From assembly GCA_944372115.1 (NCBI GenBank), contig CALVYH010000007.1:1-56258 (forward strand): DNA of 56,258 nt. The letters are read 5' to 3'. The stretch is from an uncultured Bacilli bacterium. GTDB lineage: Bacteria; Bacillota_I; Bacilli_A; RFN20; CAG-826. The stretch's first letter is position 1; the number at the start of each line of letters is the position of its first letter. Below the pieces are notes generated by a model that was given only the letters and a program-made list of their open reading frames with translations, ran no database searches and was not told the origin of the DNA. Below, one piece after another: positions 45,861 to 55,850 of this stretch. A program made the translations under genes and the position numbers.

Positions 45861-47222
45861 TTAAGTATTTTTATTATCTTTATTTTCAATAAATAATGTT
45901 TTCTTTTTCCATTTGATAAATACAATTAGTAAAGAAACAATCGCAGTTAATAAACTAGAAATAGGAAAATTTAGCCAAATCCCTAAATCTGAAAGTGAAT
46001 AAAAACATAAAATTAATATAAAAGGGAAAATGCAAGAAATCGAAAGAGAAATTAATGTTGCTTCAATTGGTTTAGAAATTGCAGCAAAAAAAGATTGAAG
46101 AGAAAAAGAAATCCGTCTTGTTAAATAAGTAAAAGCATAAATAAATATTGCAAAACTTGTAATTGCTACAGTTTCTTCTAAATTTGATTCAGTAAAAATA
46201 AGAGCAAAATTTGTTGGAAAAGAAATCATTAAAATAAAAGAAATTAAACAAACTAAAAATGAGGAAATTAAACATAAAATTTCAATCTTTTTGACTCTAT
46301 CCATCTTGTTAGCCCCATAATTATATCCAATCGCTGGTTGTAAAGAATCACACATACCATAAAGTATAGGTATAATAAAACATTCAATATACATTAAAGT
46401 TCCATAAGCACTTACGCCAGCTTCACCAACCATTTTTAAAAGTAATATATTAAAAACTATACCCGGTAATTTTCCAGCAATATTATTTAAAAATATAGGT
46501 AAACCATTTTTAAAGATTAAAAATACATCTTTTTTAGTAACTTTTGGATAAATAAATTGAATATCTAACTTTTTTAATAAAAAAGGAAGATAAGAAATAA
46601 TTGAAAATATCAAAAAAGAAATACACGAAGCAAGTGCACTTCCAAATATACCAAATTTAAAAACACCTAAAAATAAATATTCTAAGATAATAATTAGTAA
46701 TGACATTGATATGTTAATAGTCATACTTGTTTTAATTTTTCCACAAACTCTTAAAAAGTTATCAACTGCAAAGATTATCGCAGAAAAAGGTAAAAATATT
46801 ACATAAGTTTGTAAATATTCTATTCCTAAAGTTTTAAGTTCCCCTTCAGCACCCATTAAATCAAGTATCAAAGGGGCTAAAAAATAACTTAACACAGCTA
46901 AAATAAATTCAAAAATTAATATAAAAAGTGTCGCAAAAGTAAATATTCTATTTGCTTCCTCATTTCTTTTTTCTCCTAATCTTATCGCCATTAATACGCT
47001 TGAACCTATTCCAACCATATCAGCAACTGAAAACATAATATATATAAAAGGCCAAACTAGATTAACTGCGCTAAATGCGGTTTGACCTAAATAAAGTGAA
47101 ACAAAAAATCCATCAATAACTACATAAATAGCACTAAAAAGCATTCCGATTGCACCAGGAATTGCTATCTTAAAAAATAATTTTCTAATCGGAGCTTTTT
47201 CAAAAAAAGTTGTTTTTAACAT
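45861..47222 (-). CDS. MATE-family efflux transporter
   Basis: About 453 residues from the ATG at 47220-47222 (MLKTTFFEKAPI) behind GAAAGGA; a longer in-frame start at 47246 is less likely. Twelve membrane helices in two matching halves. Typical MATE segments: PGAIGMLFSAIYVVIDGFFV, GQTAFSAVNLVWPF, GSSVLMAIRLGE, QPAIGYNYGA. Exports drugs or metabolites with Na+ or H+; substrate not readable. Confidence 0.9.
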   Translation of the reverse strand: MLKTTFFEKAPIRKLFFKIAIPGAIGMLFSAIYVVIDGFFVSLYLGQTAFSAVNLVWPFIYIMFSVADMVGIGSSVLMAIRLGEKRNEEANRIFTFATLFILIFEFILAVLSYFLAPLILDLMGAEGELKTLGIEYLQTYVIFLPFSAIIFAVDNFLRVCGKIKTSMTINISMSLLIIILEYLFLGVFKFGIFGSALASCISFLIFSIISYLPFLLKKLDIQFIYPKVTKKDVFLIFKNGLPIFLNNIAGKLPGIVFNILLLKMVGEAGVSAYGTLMYIECFIIPILYGMCDSLQPAIGYNYGANKMDRVKKIEILCLISSFLVCLISFILMISFPTNFALIFTESNLEETVAITSFAIFIYAFTYLTRRISFSLQSFFAAISKPIEATLISLSISCIFPFILILCFYSLSDLGIWLNFPISSLLTAIVSLLIVFIKWKKKTLFIENKDNKNT

Positions 47223-47338
47223 ATAAATAAATCCTTTCAAATACACTCTTCTTACTTAAGATATAAATTTCATGCAACCTTAAAATTATAATATATAAAA
47301 ATATTCAAAAACAATTTTAACGATAATTTGGCTTGTTT

Positions 47339-47375
47339 AAAAAAATAAGAACCCAATACGAGTTCTTATTTTTTT
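47339..47375. terminator. Terminator of groES-groEL
   Basis: Perfect 14-bp stem, 47339-47352 and 47362-47375 (core ATAAGAAC/GTTCTTAT), 9-nt loop, with A- and T-runs as outer arms, so it works on either strand. 18 nt past the groEL stop. Confidence 0.85.
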
Positions 47376-47392
47376 AAAAAATTAGTCAAAAA

Positions 47393-49030
<1,638 letters not shown>

Positions 49031-49294
49031 TTATTCAACGATTGCTAAAATATCTTCTTCTTTAACTAAAAGATATTCGTTATCATTTTCATCTTTATAA
49101 GATGTAGTTGAATATTCTTTGTAAATGACTTTTTTTCCGTTATTAATTTCTTTATTTTTAACGTCTTCACCCTTGTCATAAACAGTGGCAACATTTCCAC
49201 TATCTTTTTTAGAAGATAAAATAATATCTCCAAATTTCTTTTCTTGAGAGTCTTCCTTTTTTAATAAAACATAATTGTGTAAAGGTTTAATCAT
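49031..49294 (-). CDS. groES: Co-chaperonin GroES
   Basis: 87 residues (usual about 95). MIKPLHNYVLLKKEDSQEKK matches the family start, and VKEEDILAIVE the end. The mobile loop (about 17-33, FGDIILSSKKDSGN) has the expected hydrophobic IIL. It caps GroEL. First gene of the operon, with a CIRCE-like operator upstream. Confidence 0.9.
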   Translation of the reverse strand: MIKPLHNYVLLKKEDSQEKKFGDIILSSKKDSGNVATVYDKGEDVKNKEINNGKKVIYKEYSTTSYKDENDNEYLLVKEEDILAIVE

Positions 49295-49346
49295 AAATTA
49301 AATTTCCTCCTTATTTTTGAAAACTAATAATATTATAATCCACTTT

Positions 49347-49373
49347 TTAGCAGTCGCAAGTAGAAAGTGCTAA
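49347..49373. promoter_or_regulatory. CIRCE-like HrcA operator
   Basis: TTAGCAGTC-N9-AAGTGCTAA against the consensus TTAGCACTC-N9-GAGTGCTAA: one mismatch per arm and exact 9-nt spacer. Directly upstream of groES, so HrcA control of the heat-shock operon is expected. Confidence 0.85.
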
Positions 49374-49393
49374 AAAATTAATTTTTTGTTAAA

Positions 49394-49420
49394 TTTACAT
49401 TTTCTTAATATTTCTTTACT
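49394..49420 (+). promoter_or_regulatory. Candidate second Pho box, upstream of the UMF1 transporter
   Basis: TTTACA (49394-49399), TTAATA (49405-49410), TTTACT (49415-49420). Starts are 11 and 10 bp apart, the same as at pstS, and the spacers are also alike (TTTTC, TTTC against ATTTC, ATTC). TATAAT at 49442-49447 is a plausible -10. Two of the three hexamers depart by one base from TTWACA. Confidence 0.5.
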
Positions 49421-49483
49421 TCTTTTTATAATCTTAATCTTTATAATATATAAGGACTTAGTTGTTTAAATAAGGGGTTAGTT

Positions 49484-50926
49484 ATGAGAGAATCAAATAA
49501 AACATCTACAAAACAAAAAGGTGGATTTTTTTCTTTTTTTAAGAACAAAAAAGAAAATAAAGCCGCTATTCGTTGGGTTTTATATGATGTAGGAAATAGT
49601 GCATTTACTATGGTTGCATGTTCACTTTTTGCAATTTTCTTTCAAAATTTAGTAAATGTTGATTTTGGTGGAGCAAGCGATGCTGCGACTGATTATGGAA
49701 ATAGTGCATACGCTCTTGTAACTTCTTTAATTACAATTTTAGGAGTTATTTTAGAACCATTATTTGGAACAATTTCAGATTTTAAAGGCTATAGGAAAAA
49801 CTTATTTTTATTTTTTTCATTAATTGGTGTTGTAACCTGTATTGCTTTAGGGTTGGAAATGAATCATATAATCTGGTTAGTCCTTTTAATTATTAGCAAA
49901 ATTGTATATAACGGCGCACTTATGATATATGATTCGATGCTCGTAGATGTAACAAGTCAAGATAAGGTAGATGAAGTATCTTCATATGGATATGCTTTAG
50001 GATATATTGGTAGTTGTATTCCTTTTTTAGTAGGTGTTGCAATTGTTGCTTTTTGTTTTACAAATTTTAATTTAGGTCCTGGAGAAGAAGCTGGAATGGC
50101 TCACTCTTTAACTGTTCCATGGGGTTATTTAATTTGCTTTGCAATTAATGGTTTATGGTGGCTTTCTTTTACTATCCCTCTTTATAAATCATATGAACAA
50201 AAGTATGGATTAGAAAGTAGACATAATGTTGCCCATAGTATATTAGAATCATATAAAAGACTCGGAAGAACATTTAAAAAAGTTAAAACTCATAAAGGCA
50301 TTTTTCTATTTTTACTTTCATTCTTCTTTTATATTGATGGAGTTTATTCAATAATTGACTTAGCAATGAAAATTTCAACTTCTTTAGGTGTAGATCAAGT
50401 TCAAGCTTTAATCGCTTTAGTTATGGTTCAATTTATTGCTTTCCCAGCTTGTATAGTTATTGCTAAATTATCAAAAAAATATCGAACAGATCATTTAATT
50501 TTAGCTTGTATTGGTGGATATTTATTTATTACGATTTTTGGAGTATTTATCTCTCAAACTTGGATGTTTTATGTTCTTGCTATATTTGTTGGTCTTTTCC
50601 AAGGTGGGATCCAATCAATGTCTAGAAGTTATTTAACTAAAATTATTGATAAACAAGATAGCGGCGAATTCTTTTCTCTTTATGACGCATTTGGAAAAGG
50701 AGCTTCTTTTTTAGGAACATTACTTTATGGTGTTATTAATGCAGTTTGTGCTACTTCTTCTAATGAATTTGTTTCTAAATATTCATCCAATTTTGGAATC
50801 ATTCCTTTATCGATATTAGTAATTATTGGTGGAATTATTTTTATTAAAGCAATGAAAATAAATAAAGAAAAATTATTAAATAAATCAAATTTAGAAAATA
50901 ATGAAAAAATTATAGAAAATGAATAG
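49484..50926 (+). CDS. UMF1/Atg22-like MFS transporter
   Basis: 480 residues, about twelve membrane helices after a basic N-terminus. The block RWVLYDVGNSAFTMVACSLFAIFFQ with the DxxNSAF motif marks the UMF1 family of the major facilitator superfamily. Also GVILEPLFGTISDFKGYRK and QGGIQSMSRSYLTKII. The substrate of bacterial UMF1 is not established. Ribosome site AAGGGG. The Pho-box-like array upstream suggests control by phosphate. Confidence 0.85.
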   Translation: MRESNKTSTKQKGGFFSFFKNKKENKAAIRWVLYDVGNSAFTMVACSLFAIFFQNLVNVDFGGASDAATDYGNSAYALVTSLITILGVILEPLFGTISDFKGYRKNLFLFFSLIGVVTCIALGLEMNHIIWLVLLIISKIVYNGALMIYDSMLVDVTSQDKVDEVSSYGYALGYIGSCIPFLVGVAIVAFCFTNFNLGPGEEAGMAHSLTVPWGYLICFAINGLWWLSFTIPLYKSYEQKYGLESRHNVAHSILESYKRLGRTFKKVKTHKGIFLFLLSFFFYIDGVYSIIDLAMKISTSLGVDQVQALIALVMVQFIAFPACIVIAKLSKKYRTDHLILACIGGYLFITIFGVFISQTWMFYVLAIFVGLFQGGIQSMSRSYLTKIIDKQDSGEFFSLYDAFGKGASFLGTLLYGVINAVCATSSNEFVSKYSSNFGIIPLSILVIIGGIIFIKAMKINKEKLLNKSNLENNEKIIENE

Positions 50927-50931
50927 AAGTA

Positions 50932-50954
50932 AAAAACCGCTAAGTGCGGTTTTT
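50932..50954. terminator. Shared convergent terminator
   Basis: AAAAACCGC (50932-50940) and GCGGTTTTT (50946-50954), loop TAAGT. Serves the UMF1 gene on the plus strand. It overlaps the stop codon of mscS on the minus strand. Confidence 0.85.
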
Positions 50955-51899
50955 ATTTTTCTTTTGTTTATTTTTCTTTTCAGTTTTTAATTCTATTTTT
51001 TTAATAAAATCTGTCTCATCTTCTTTTTTCCTTTCTTTTTCAATTCTTATTGGTAAAGGTTTATTATCAATAGGTAATTTAATTTCGTCATTTAATAATC
51101 TAACTTCAAGTTGATCAAAAGGAATAGAAATATCATTTTTCTTAAACTCATTAAATATTTGTTCATTAAATAAATATTTTAAATCCCAATAATCCTCGCT
51201 ATCACACCAACATTTTGAAATAAAAGTAATTGAAGAATCATTAAATTTATCAATATTTATAGAAATTTTTTTATCTAAATATACTCTTCCATCTGATTTT
51301 ATTACATTTAAAATTACTTCTTTGACTTTTTTAATATCTGATGAATAAGCCACATCAAATCTTAAATCTAAACGTCTTATTCCAGTTCGATCGTAATTTA
51401 TAATTTCTTCTTTGGCAACTGTAGAATTAGGAATGATTATTTCTTTATTATCGGTAGTTAATAAAGTTGTTGTCATTGTATTTATAGATAAAACAGTTCC
51501 TTCTTCATCACCTATTTGAACATATTCACCAGTTTTAAAAGGCTTGGTTGAAACTAAAATTAAACCATTAAAAAGGTTTGATAAAGTATCTTGAATGGCT
51601 AAAGAAATAGCTAAACCAACTATTGATAAAAGAGATACAAATCCAGCAATTGGTATTCCTATCATTTGAGAAACTATTAATAAAAGTAAAATATATAAAA
51701 CAATTTTAATTACAGAGCAGAAAAAAGAAATTGTTATTTTTTCCATTTTTTTATTTTTATTAAAAGCTTTTTTTATTATATACATTAAAATTTTTATTAT
51801 AAAAATTCCTAAAACTAGTGTAATTATCGCAACAATAATCGCAATAGCGTTTTCATTTAACCAATCTTTACATAATTGCCAAAACTCATTCCAAGTCAT
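50940..51899 (-). CDS. mscS: Small-conductance mechanosensitive channel, MscS family
   Basis: 319 residues. Three membrane helices (about 18-42, 58-80, 82-105), the last lining the pore (GLAISLAIQDTLSNLFNG). Then the MscS beta domain (PFKTGEYVQIGDEEGTVLSI, IIIPNSTVAKEEIINYDRTGIRRLDL). It ends in a lysine-rich cytoplasmic tail. Opens on osmotic down-shock to release solutes. Confidence 0.9.
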   Translation of the reverse strand: MTWNEFWQLCKDWLNENAIAIIVAIITLVLGIFIIKILMYIIKKAFNKNKKMEKITISFFCSVIKIVLYILLLLIVSQMIGIPIAGFVSLLSIVGLAISLAIQDTLSNLFNGLILVSTKPFKTGEYVQIGDEEGTVLSINTMTTTLLTTDNKEIIIPNSTVAKEEIINYDRTGIRRLDLRFDVAYSSDIKKVKEVILNVIKSDGRVYLDKKISINIDKFNDSSITFISKCWCDSEDYWDLKYLFNEQIFNEFKKNDISIPFDQLEVRLLNDEIKLPIDNKPLPIRIEKERKKEDETDFIKKIELKTEKKNKQKKNKNRT

Positions 51900-51987
51900 G
51901 ATTTAAAAACTCCTTCGTGCTAATATTTTATTAATTTTATCATTTTTATGAATATTTTCTTAACTTAAAAACATTCTTGCACTACGT

Positions 51988-52023
51988 ACGGGGTTTGGTG
52001 AACCTTTTATATAAGAACCCCGT
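51988..52023. other. GC-rich hairpin in divergent promoter region
   Basis: ACGGGGTT (51988-51995) and AACCCCGT (52016-52023), perfect 8-bp stem, 20-nt loop containing GGTGAACC. Much more GC-rich than anything around it. It lies between mscS and the phospholipase-like gene, upstream of a TATAAT (52053-52058). No T-run, so not an obvious terminator. Confidence 0.5.
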
Positions 52024-52081
52024 TCTTATATTATATATATGTACAAATAAGATATAATATAAATAACGAAGGAGAAAAAAT

Positions 52082-52891
52082 ATGCCCGCAAATTACGCTC
52101 ATTATTTCTATGGTGAATTAATTAAAGAAAAATTAAAAGATAGTAAAGAGATATATCCTCTTATTCATAATAATCTTAACGAATTTGAAATTGGACTTCA
52201 TGGACCAGATGTTTTGTTTTATTGTAATCCATTTAAAAAGAATGCTATTAACACTTATGGAAATGATTTACATGATAAAAAAGCATTAGATTTTTTTATT
52301 AATGCAAAAGAAACGTATTTAAATTCAACACATACAGACGCTGAACTTGCTTTTCTTTTTGGATTTTTATGTCATTATGTATTAGATATGAATTGTCATC
52401 CTTTAGTTGAAAAATATATTGATATAGAAAAAGCTAGCCATTATGAAATTGAATCTTCTTTAGATAGACATATTTTGAAATTAAATAACAAAAATCCTTT
52501 AAAGGAAAATTTAACTAAGCATTTTATCTATAAAGAACAAACAGCAAAAATATCAGCAAAATATTTTAATATTTCTTTTAAAGACGCAAAAAAGAGTATA
52601 AAAGAAATGAAACTTATCGGTAAGGTTATTGTTTTGCCACATAAATTTCAAAGAAAAATAGTAAATTCTTTATTAAAACTATTAAAAGCAGAATCTTTTA
52701 ATAATATTCTTGTTCCTTTTACTGACAATTTAAAATGTAAAGAAAGCGACGAAATAATTACTAAAAAAATATATGAGTCGGTTGATGAAGGAAAAGATTT
52801 AATAATTAATTATTATCATTATATAAAAGATAATTCTTCCTTAAATATGGAAGAATTATCTAAAAATTACTTAGGTATAAAAATAGAATAA
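52082..52891 (+). CDS. Zinc-dependent phospholipase C-like protein
   Basis: 269 residues, PF00882-type. Starts PANYAHYFYGELI; LGLHGPDVLFY is here EIGLHGPDVLFY; the metal-binding helix reads FLFGFLCHYVLDMNCHP (HxxxDxxxH). ESSLDRHIL supplies further ligands. No signal peptide, so unlike secreted clostridial alpha-toxin it stays in the cell. Function of this intracellular group is not established. Ribosome site AAGGAG. Confidence 0.8.
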   Translation: MPANYAHYFYGELIKEKLKDSKEIYPLIHNNLNEFEIGLHGPDVLFYCNPFKKNAINTYGNDLHDKKALDFFINAKETYLNSTHTDAELAFLFGFLCHYVLDMNCHPLVEKYIDIEKASHYEIESSLDRHILKLNNKNPLKENLTKHFIYKEQTAKISAKYFNISFKDAKKSIKEMKLIGKVIVLPHKFQRKIVNSLLKLLKAESFNNILVPFTDNLKCKESDEIITKKIYESVDEGKDLIINYYHYIKDNSSLNMEELSKNYLGIKIE

Positions 52892-52989
52892 ATAATTAAA
52901 TTTAGATACATTTATCAACAAAATAACAAATATATACAATCTCTAACGTTTTAAACTTTATTTGATACAACTCTGTTTTAAAAAATGCT

Positions 52990-53481
52990 TTACAAGTAGT
53001 TATCTAAATATTCGTTTATTTTTCTATTACCAATTATTGCATTCTCTAAACATTTCTTTTCATTTAGATTAGTATTTATTTTATATAAAATAGGTGTTCC
53101 GATTAAATAAATTTCGTTTATACAATTGCTATTTATCATTTCTTCTCTCATTTCTTCATTGCTTTTAGATTTATCGACCTTTTTAAATACATTAAATTCT
53201 TCATCACTAATATTTTCTAAACTTAAAGTGTATACAAAGATATTATTTTTGTTCTCAATAAATTTACTAATTCGTCCTTTTAAAGAATCACATTGAGGAC
53301 AAACACTAGAATAATAATAAATATAATATTCTTTTTTATTAATACTGAAAAAATCTTTTGCGTTTATATTATATTTACCATCAAAAAAAGAATTATCAAT
53401 AAAATTATTAACTCTATCGCAACCAATAATAAAAAAATTAAAGATGAAAAATAAGAATATCTTTTTAATTTTATTTTTCAT
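52990..53481 (-). CDS. Thioredoxin-fold lipoprotein
   Basis: 163 residues. Basic start, hydrophobic stretch and lipobox FFIIGC (Cys21). Then a thioredoxin-like domain: YIYYYSSVCPQCDSLK with active CxxC, and the cis-Pro loop IGTPILYKI. It probably reduces or isomerises disulfides outside the membrane. The frame is intact and the key residues are present. Confidence 0.8.
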   Translation of the reverse strand: MKNKIKKIFLFFIFNFFIIGCDRVNNFIDNSFFDGKYNINAKDFFSINKKEYYIYYYSSVCPQCDSLKGRISKFIENKNNIFVYTLSLENISDEEFNVFKKVDKSKSNEEMREEMINSNCINEIYLIGTPILYKINTNLNEKKCLENAIIGNRKINEYLDNYL

Positions 53482-53512
53482 CTTTTTTTATCCCTCATAG
53501 TCACTATAAATA

Positions 53513-53576
53513 ATGCCTACATACTACGCTTTTGATACATTGCACACCCTTACAATGGCAACAACGGCAACTTTTA
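53513..53576 (+). repeat. 64-bp direct repeat, copy 1
   Basis: 62 of 64 positions match 55765-55828. It contains ATGCCTACATACTACGC near its start and GCAACAACGG near its end. It lies between the thioredoxin-like gene and the SdpI remnant. Slightly GC-richer than the flanks. Confidence 0.9.
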
Positions 53577-53601
53577 AATGCACTAATTTACAATTGTGAA
53601 T

Positions 53602-54078
53602 TTATTTCCAATAATCAACGATATCTTGTTTTTTGGATTGCTCATTTTCTGTTAGAGGTTCAATAGGCTTATCTACATCATTTTTAAATTTTATACGGCC
53701 ATATATCTCAATATATAAAACGATAGGAATAAAATAGATAAGTCCTATAACCATAGTAAGTATTGTCCATAAAAAGAACCAAGAAAAAACCGCTGATAAA
53801 GTAAATATAACAATATGAATTATCAAAAATATTGGCTTTCCAATTATTAGGCATTTCATAAAAATATTATTTGCCCATTTCCATTTTTTTACTGATTAAA
53901 GAGCAAATGGTGTTCTATAACCAAATACATAATTTAAATCGACGTCTTTTTTTAAAACGATAGCTAAAATAATCAAAAGTAAATAAATAACTATTCCAGC
54001 TATTCCAAAACAATAAATATATATTGGGTTTAAAACATCTAAATCTATTGGATCAACTAAAAACACCATTATCTCCAT
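53602..54078 (-). pseudogene. SdpI-family membrane protein, in-frame TAA
   Basis: A single frame from 54078 to 53602 is cut by one TAA at 53896-53898. Upstream part: one helix then YVFGYRTPFAL. Downstream: SVKKWKWANNIF, then helices IIGKPIFLIIHIVIF and a third. Joined, GYRTPFAL-x-SVKKWKWAN matches the SdpI pattern GYRTxxSMKNxxxWxxAN, with the stop in place of one residue. SdpI proteins give immunity to the SdpC toxin in Bacillus. Most likely inactive. Confidence 0.75.
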
Positions 54079-54085
54079 ATCAAAA

Positions 54086-55441
54086 TTATGACTCGGATTG
54101 TTTGTTTTCGTCTACTATTTCCCAATGACCTTTTTTATCTGAACCAACTCTATTAATTAAGCCTTTATTCTTAAGGGAAGCAAGAGTTCTTGCGACTGTG
54201 CGAAGAGAAAGATTTGTTTTCTCACACATCTCTTTTCTAGTAAGATTGTCATTCAAAGAAATGGCGTCCATTAGTAGTTTTTCGGATTTAGACAACACAT
54301 CATCATTTACAGTGCCATTTACAGTGCCATTTACAGTGCCATCTTGATTAAATCCTGTCTTATCAAATGGAATTGTTACAGTAATTGTATTAGTAGAAAA
54401 TCTATAAGCGCTCTTTCCATAAACTTTTACCACTTCAGGAACACCATGTCCAGAGCGTTCAACAATGCCACATGACTTAAATATATCCATCAAATCAGGA
54501 TTAACAGGTTTAGAAATGCCTGCTAAAAACTCTTCTTCAGTAAGGCCATAAGGAAGTCCGCCTTGCGATTCTATTTCCATCCTGTCTTCAAAAATATAGA
54601 TTTGTGGTGAAATATGTGTGTCCCATAGGTTGTGAACACAAGCGTTAATCCAAGCCTCCTCAAATGCTTTGTTATCAAACATTCTTTTTTCTTTTCGAGG
54701 TCTACTGCTAACATCAACATAAGTAGGGTTAATTGCCTCACAGTAATTTATCGCATCCTTGTATGCTTGTATTAGCGATTTGTTACCATATTCATTACGC
54801 ATTAAATATTCGGTTTTGTCTTTGCCTTTAAAAACACAAACCGCTATAGATATTCTATTTTCGTCTGATAATAAATCTGCCAATAAATTAAACTTTCCTT
54901 CGCGTGTTACGAGGTTAAAATTATTAAAGAAAGTATCATCGTTAATATGAATATCGTTCGAACGAAGTTTATCCCTAAAAGTTTCAAATTTTAAATCCGT
55001 TCTATTAACAGGCATTTCGCTTAACATGGTGCGCTTATAATTTAAAGAAGCAACGAATCTTCTATCGATCTCTTCTTCACTCATAGGTGTTGAAGACGTT
55101 CCATCTCTATAAAAACAACCAGTCGCACTTCTTCCTTCTTTCTTAATGTAATAGAGTTTAGTTCCTTTACTTACTTTAACAATAATGATTGTTTTATCAT
55201 CTTCAAGTAATGAACCTATTTCACATAATCCTTCAGTAGATGGAAGAATCTAATCACGAATGATGTCTCTTATTTCTCTCATCGTCTTATCAATATTGGA
55301 AACACCTACAACATTACCGTTATCATCAACACCAATATAAATAATTCCATTTCTAGTATTTAAAAAAGCGACAACCTCTTTTACAAAGTCTTTAGCCAAT
55401 GTTCTTTTAAGTTCTATACTTTCAGATTCTTGAAATTTCAT
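54086..55441 (-). pseudogene. AlbA_2-type (Schlafen-like) regulator, in-frame TAG
   Basis: A single frame from ATG 55441 (MKFQESESIELKRTLAKDF) to TAA 54086. It is cut by one TAG at 55250-55252 between REIRDIIRD and ILPSTEGLC. N-terminal AlbA_2 domain GIIYIGVDDNGNVVG, then the C-terminal ATPase-like block (NKAFEEAWINACVHNLW, GGLPYGLTEEEF, SGHGVPEVVKVYG). A (NGTV)3 linker precedes a winged helix (EMCEKTNLSLRTVARTLASLKNKGLI). Replacing the stop by one residue (Gln would need one base change) restores the normal protein. Ends 7 nt before the SdpI gene, on the same strand. Confidence 0.8.
54307..54342 (-). repeat. 12-bp x3 in-frame tandem repeat (NGTV linker)
   Basis: TTACAGTGCCAT three times with no mismatch. 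It encodes repeated Asn-Gly-Thr-Val between the two domains of the AlbA_2 gene. The 12-bp unit keeps the frame whatever the copy number. Confidence 0.9.
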
Positions 55442-55764
55442 TACAAAAACACCTGTTTTCTTAGCTAAGTTAATTATAAATAAAAATAGGCCATTTTTCC
55501 ATATCTTAGACAAATTTAAAATGATGAAAAGACCAAGGATTTTACTACTCTCATCACTATTTTCATCATTAAAGACAATAGATAGATAACATTGAAGCCA
55601 AAGCATACTCTTATTAGGCGCGAAGGTTTTCGAATGAGTTTGTGGTTTCATTGTCTCTTACTTCCGCACTTTCATCCTTTTGAGCATTCACAAATTTGGC
55701 TTTCTTTTTTCTTGTTTCAACCCCTAGTTATCGACTAAGAATGTATCAGACATGTCGTTCTAAT

Positions 55765-55828
55765 ATGCCTACATACTACGCTTTTGATACATTGCACACC
55801 CTTACAACGGCAACAACGGTAACTTTTA
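55765..55828 (+). repeat. 64-bp direct repeat, copy 2
   Basis: Same orientation as 53513-53576 with two differences (ACAAC for ACAAT; GGTAAC for GGCAAC). It lies 22 bp past the stop of the partial AlbA_2 gene at the right edge. The two copies bracket the SdpI and AlbA_2 pseudogenes. Confidence 0.9.
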
Positions 55829-55850
55829 GGTTAAACTATTAATCAATATT

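Noticed and set aside
51988-52023. T-box or known riboswitch
   Set aside because: No T-box AGGGTGG motif or recognisable riboswitch core, and the hairpin lies before the likely promoter of the plus-strand gene.
54086-55651. Two separate genes, with the second starting far upstream at 55651
   Set aside because: Both parts are in one frame split by one TAG, and the family start MKFQESESIELK at 55441 fits; the upstream extension has no ribosome site or family match.
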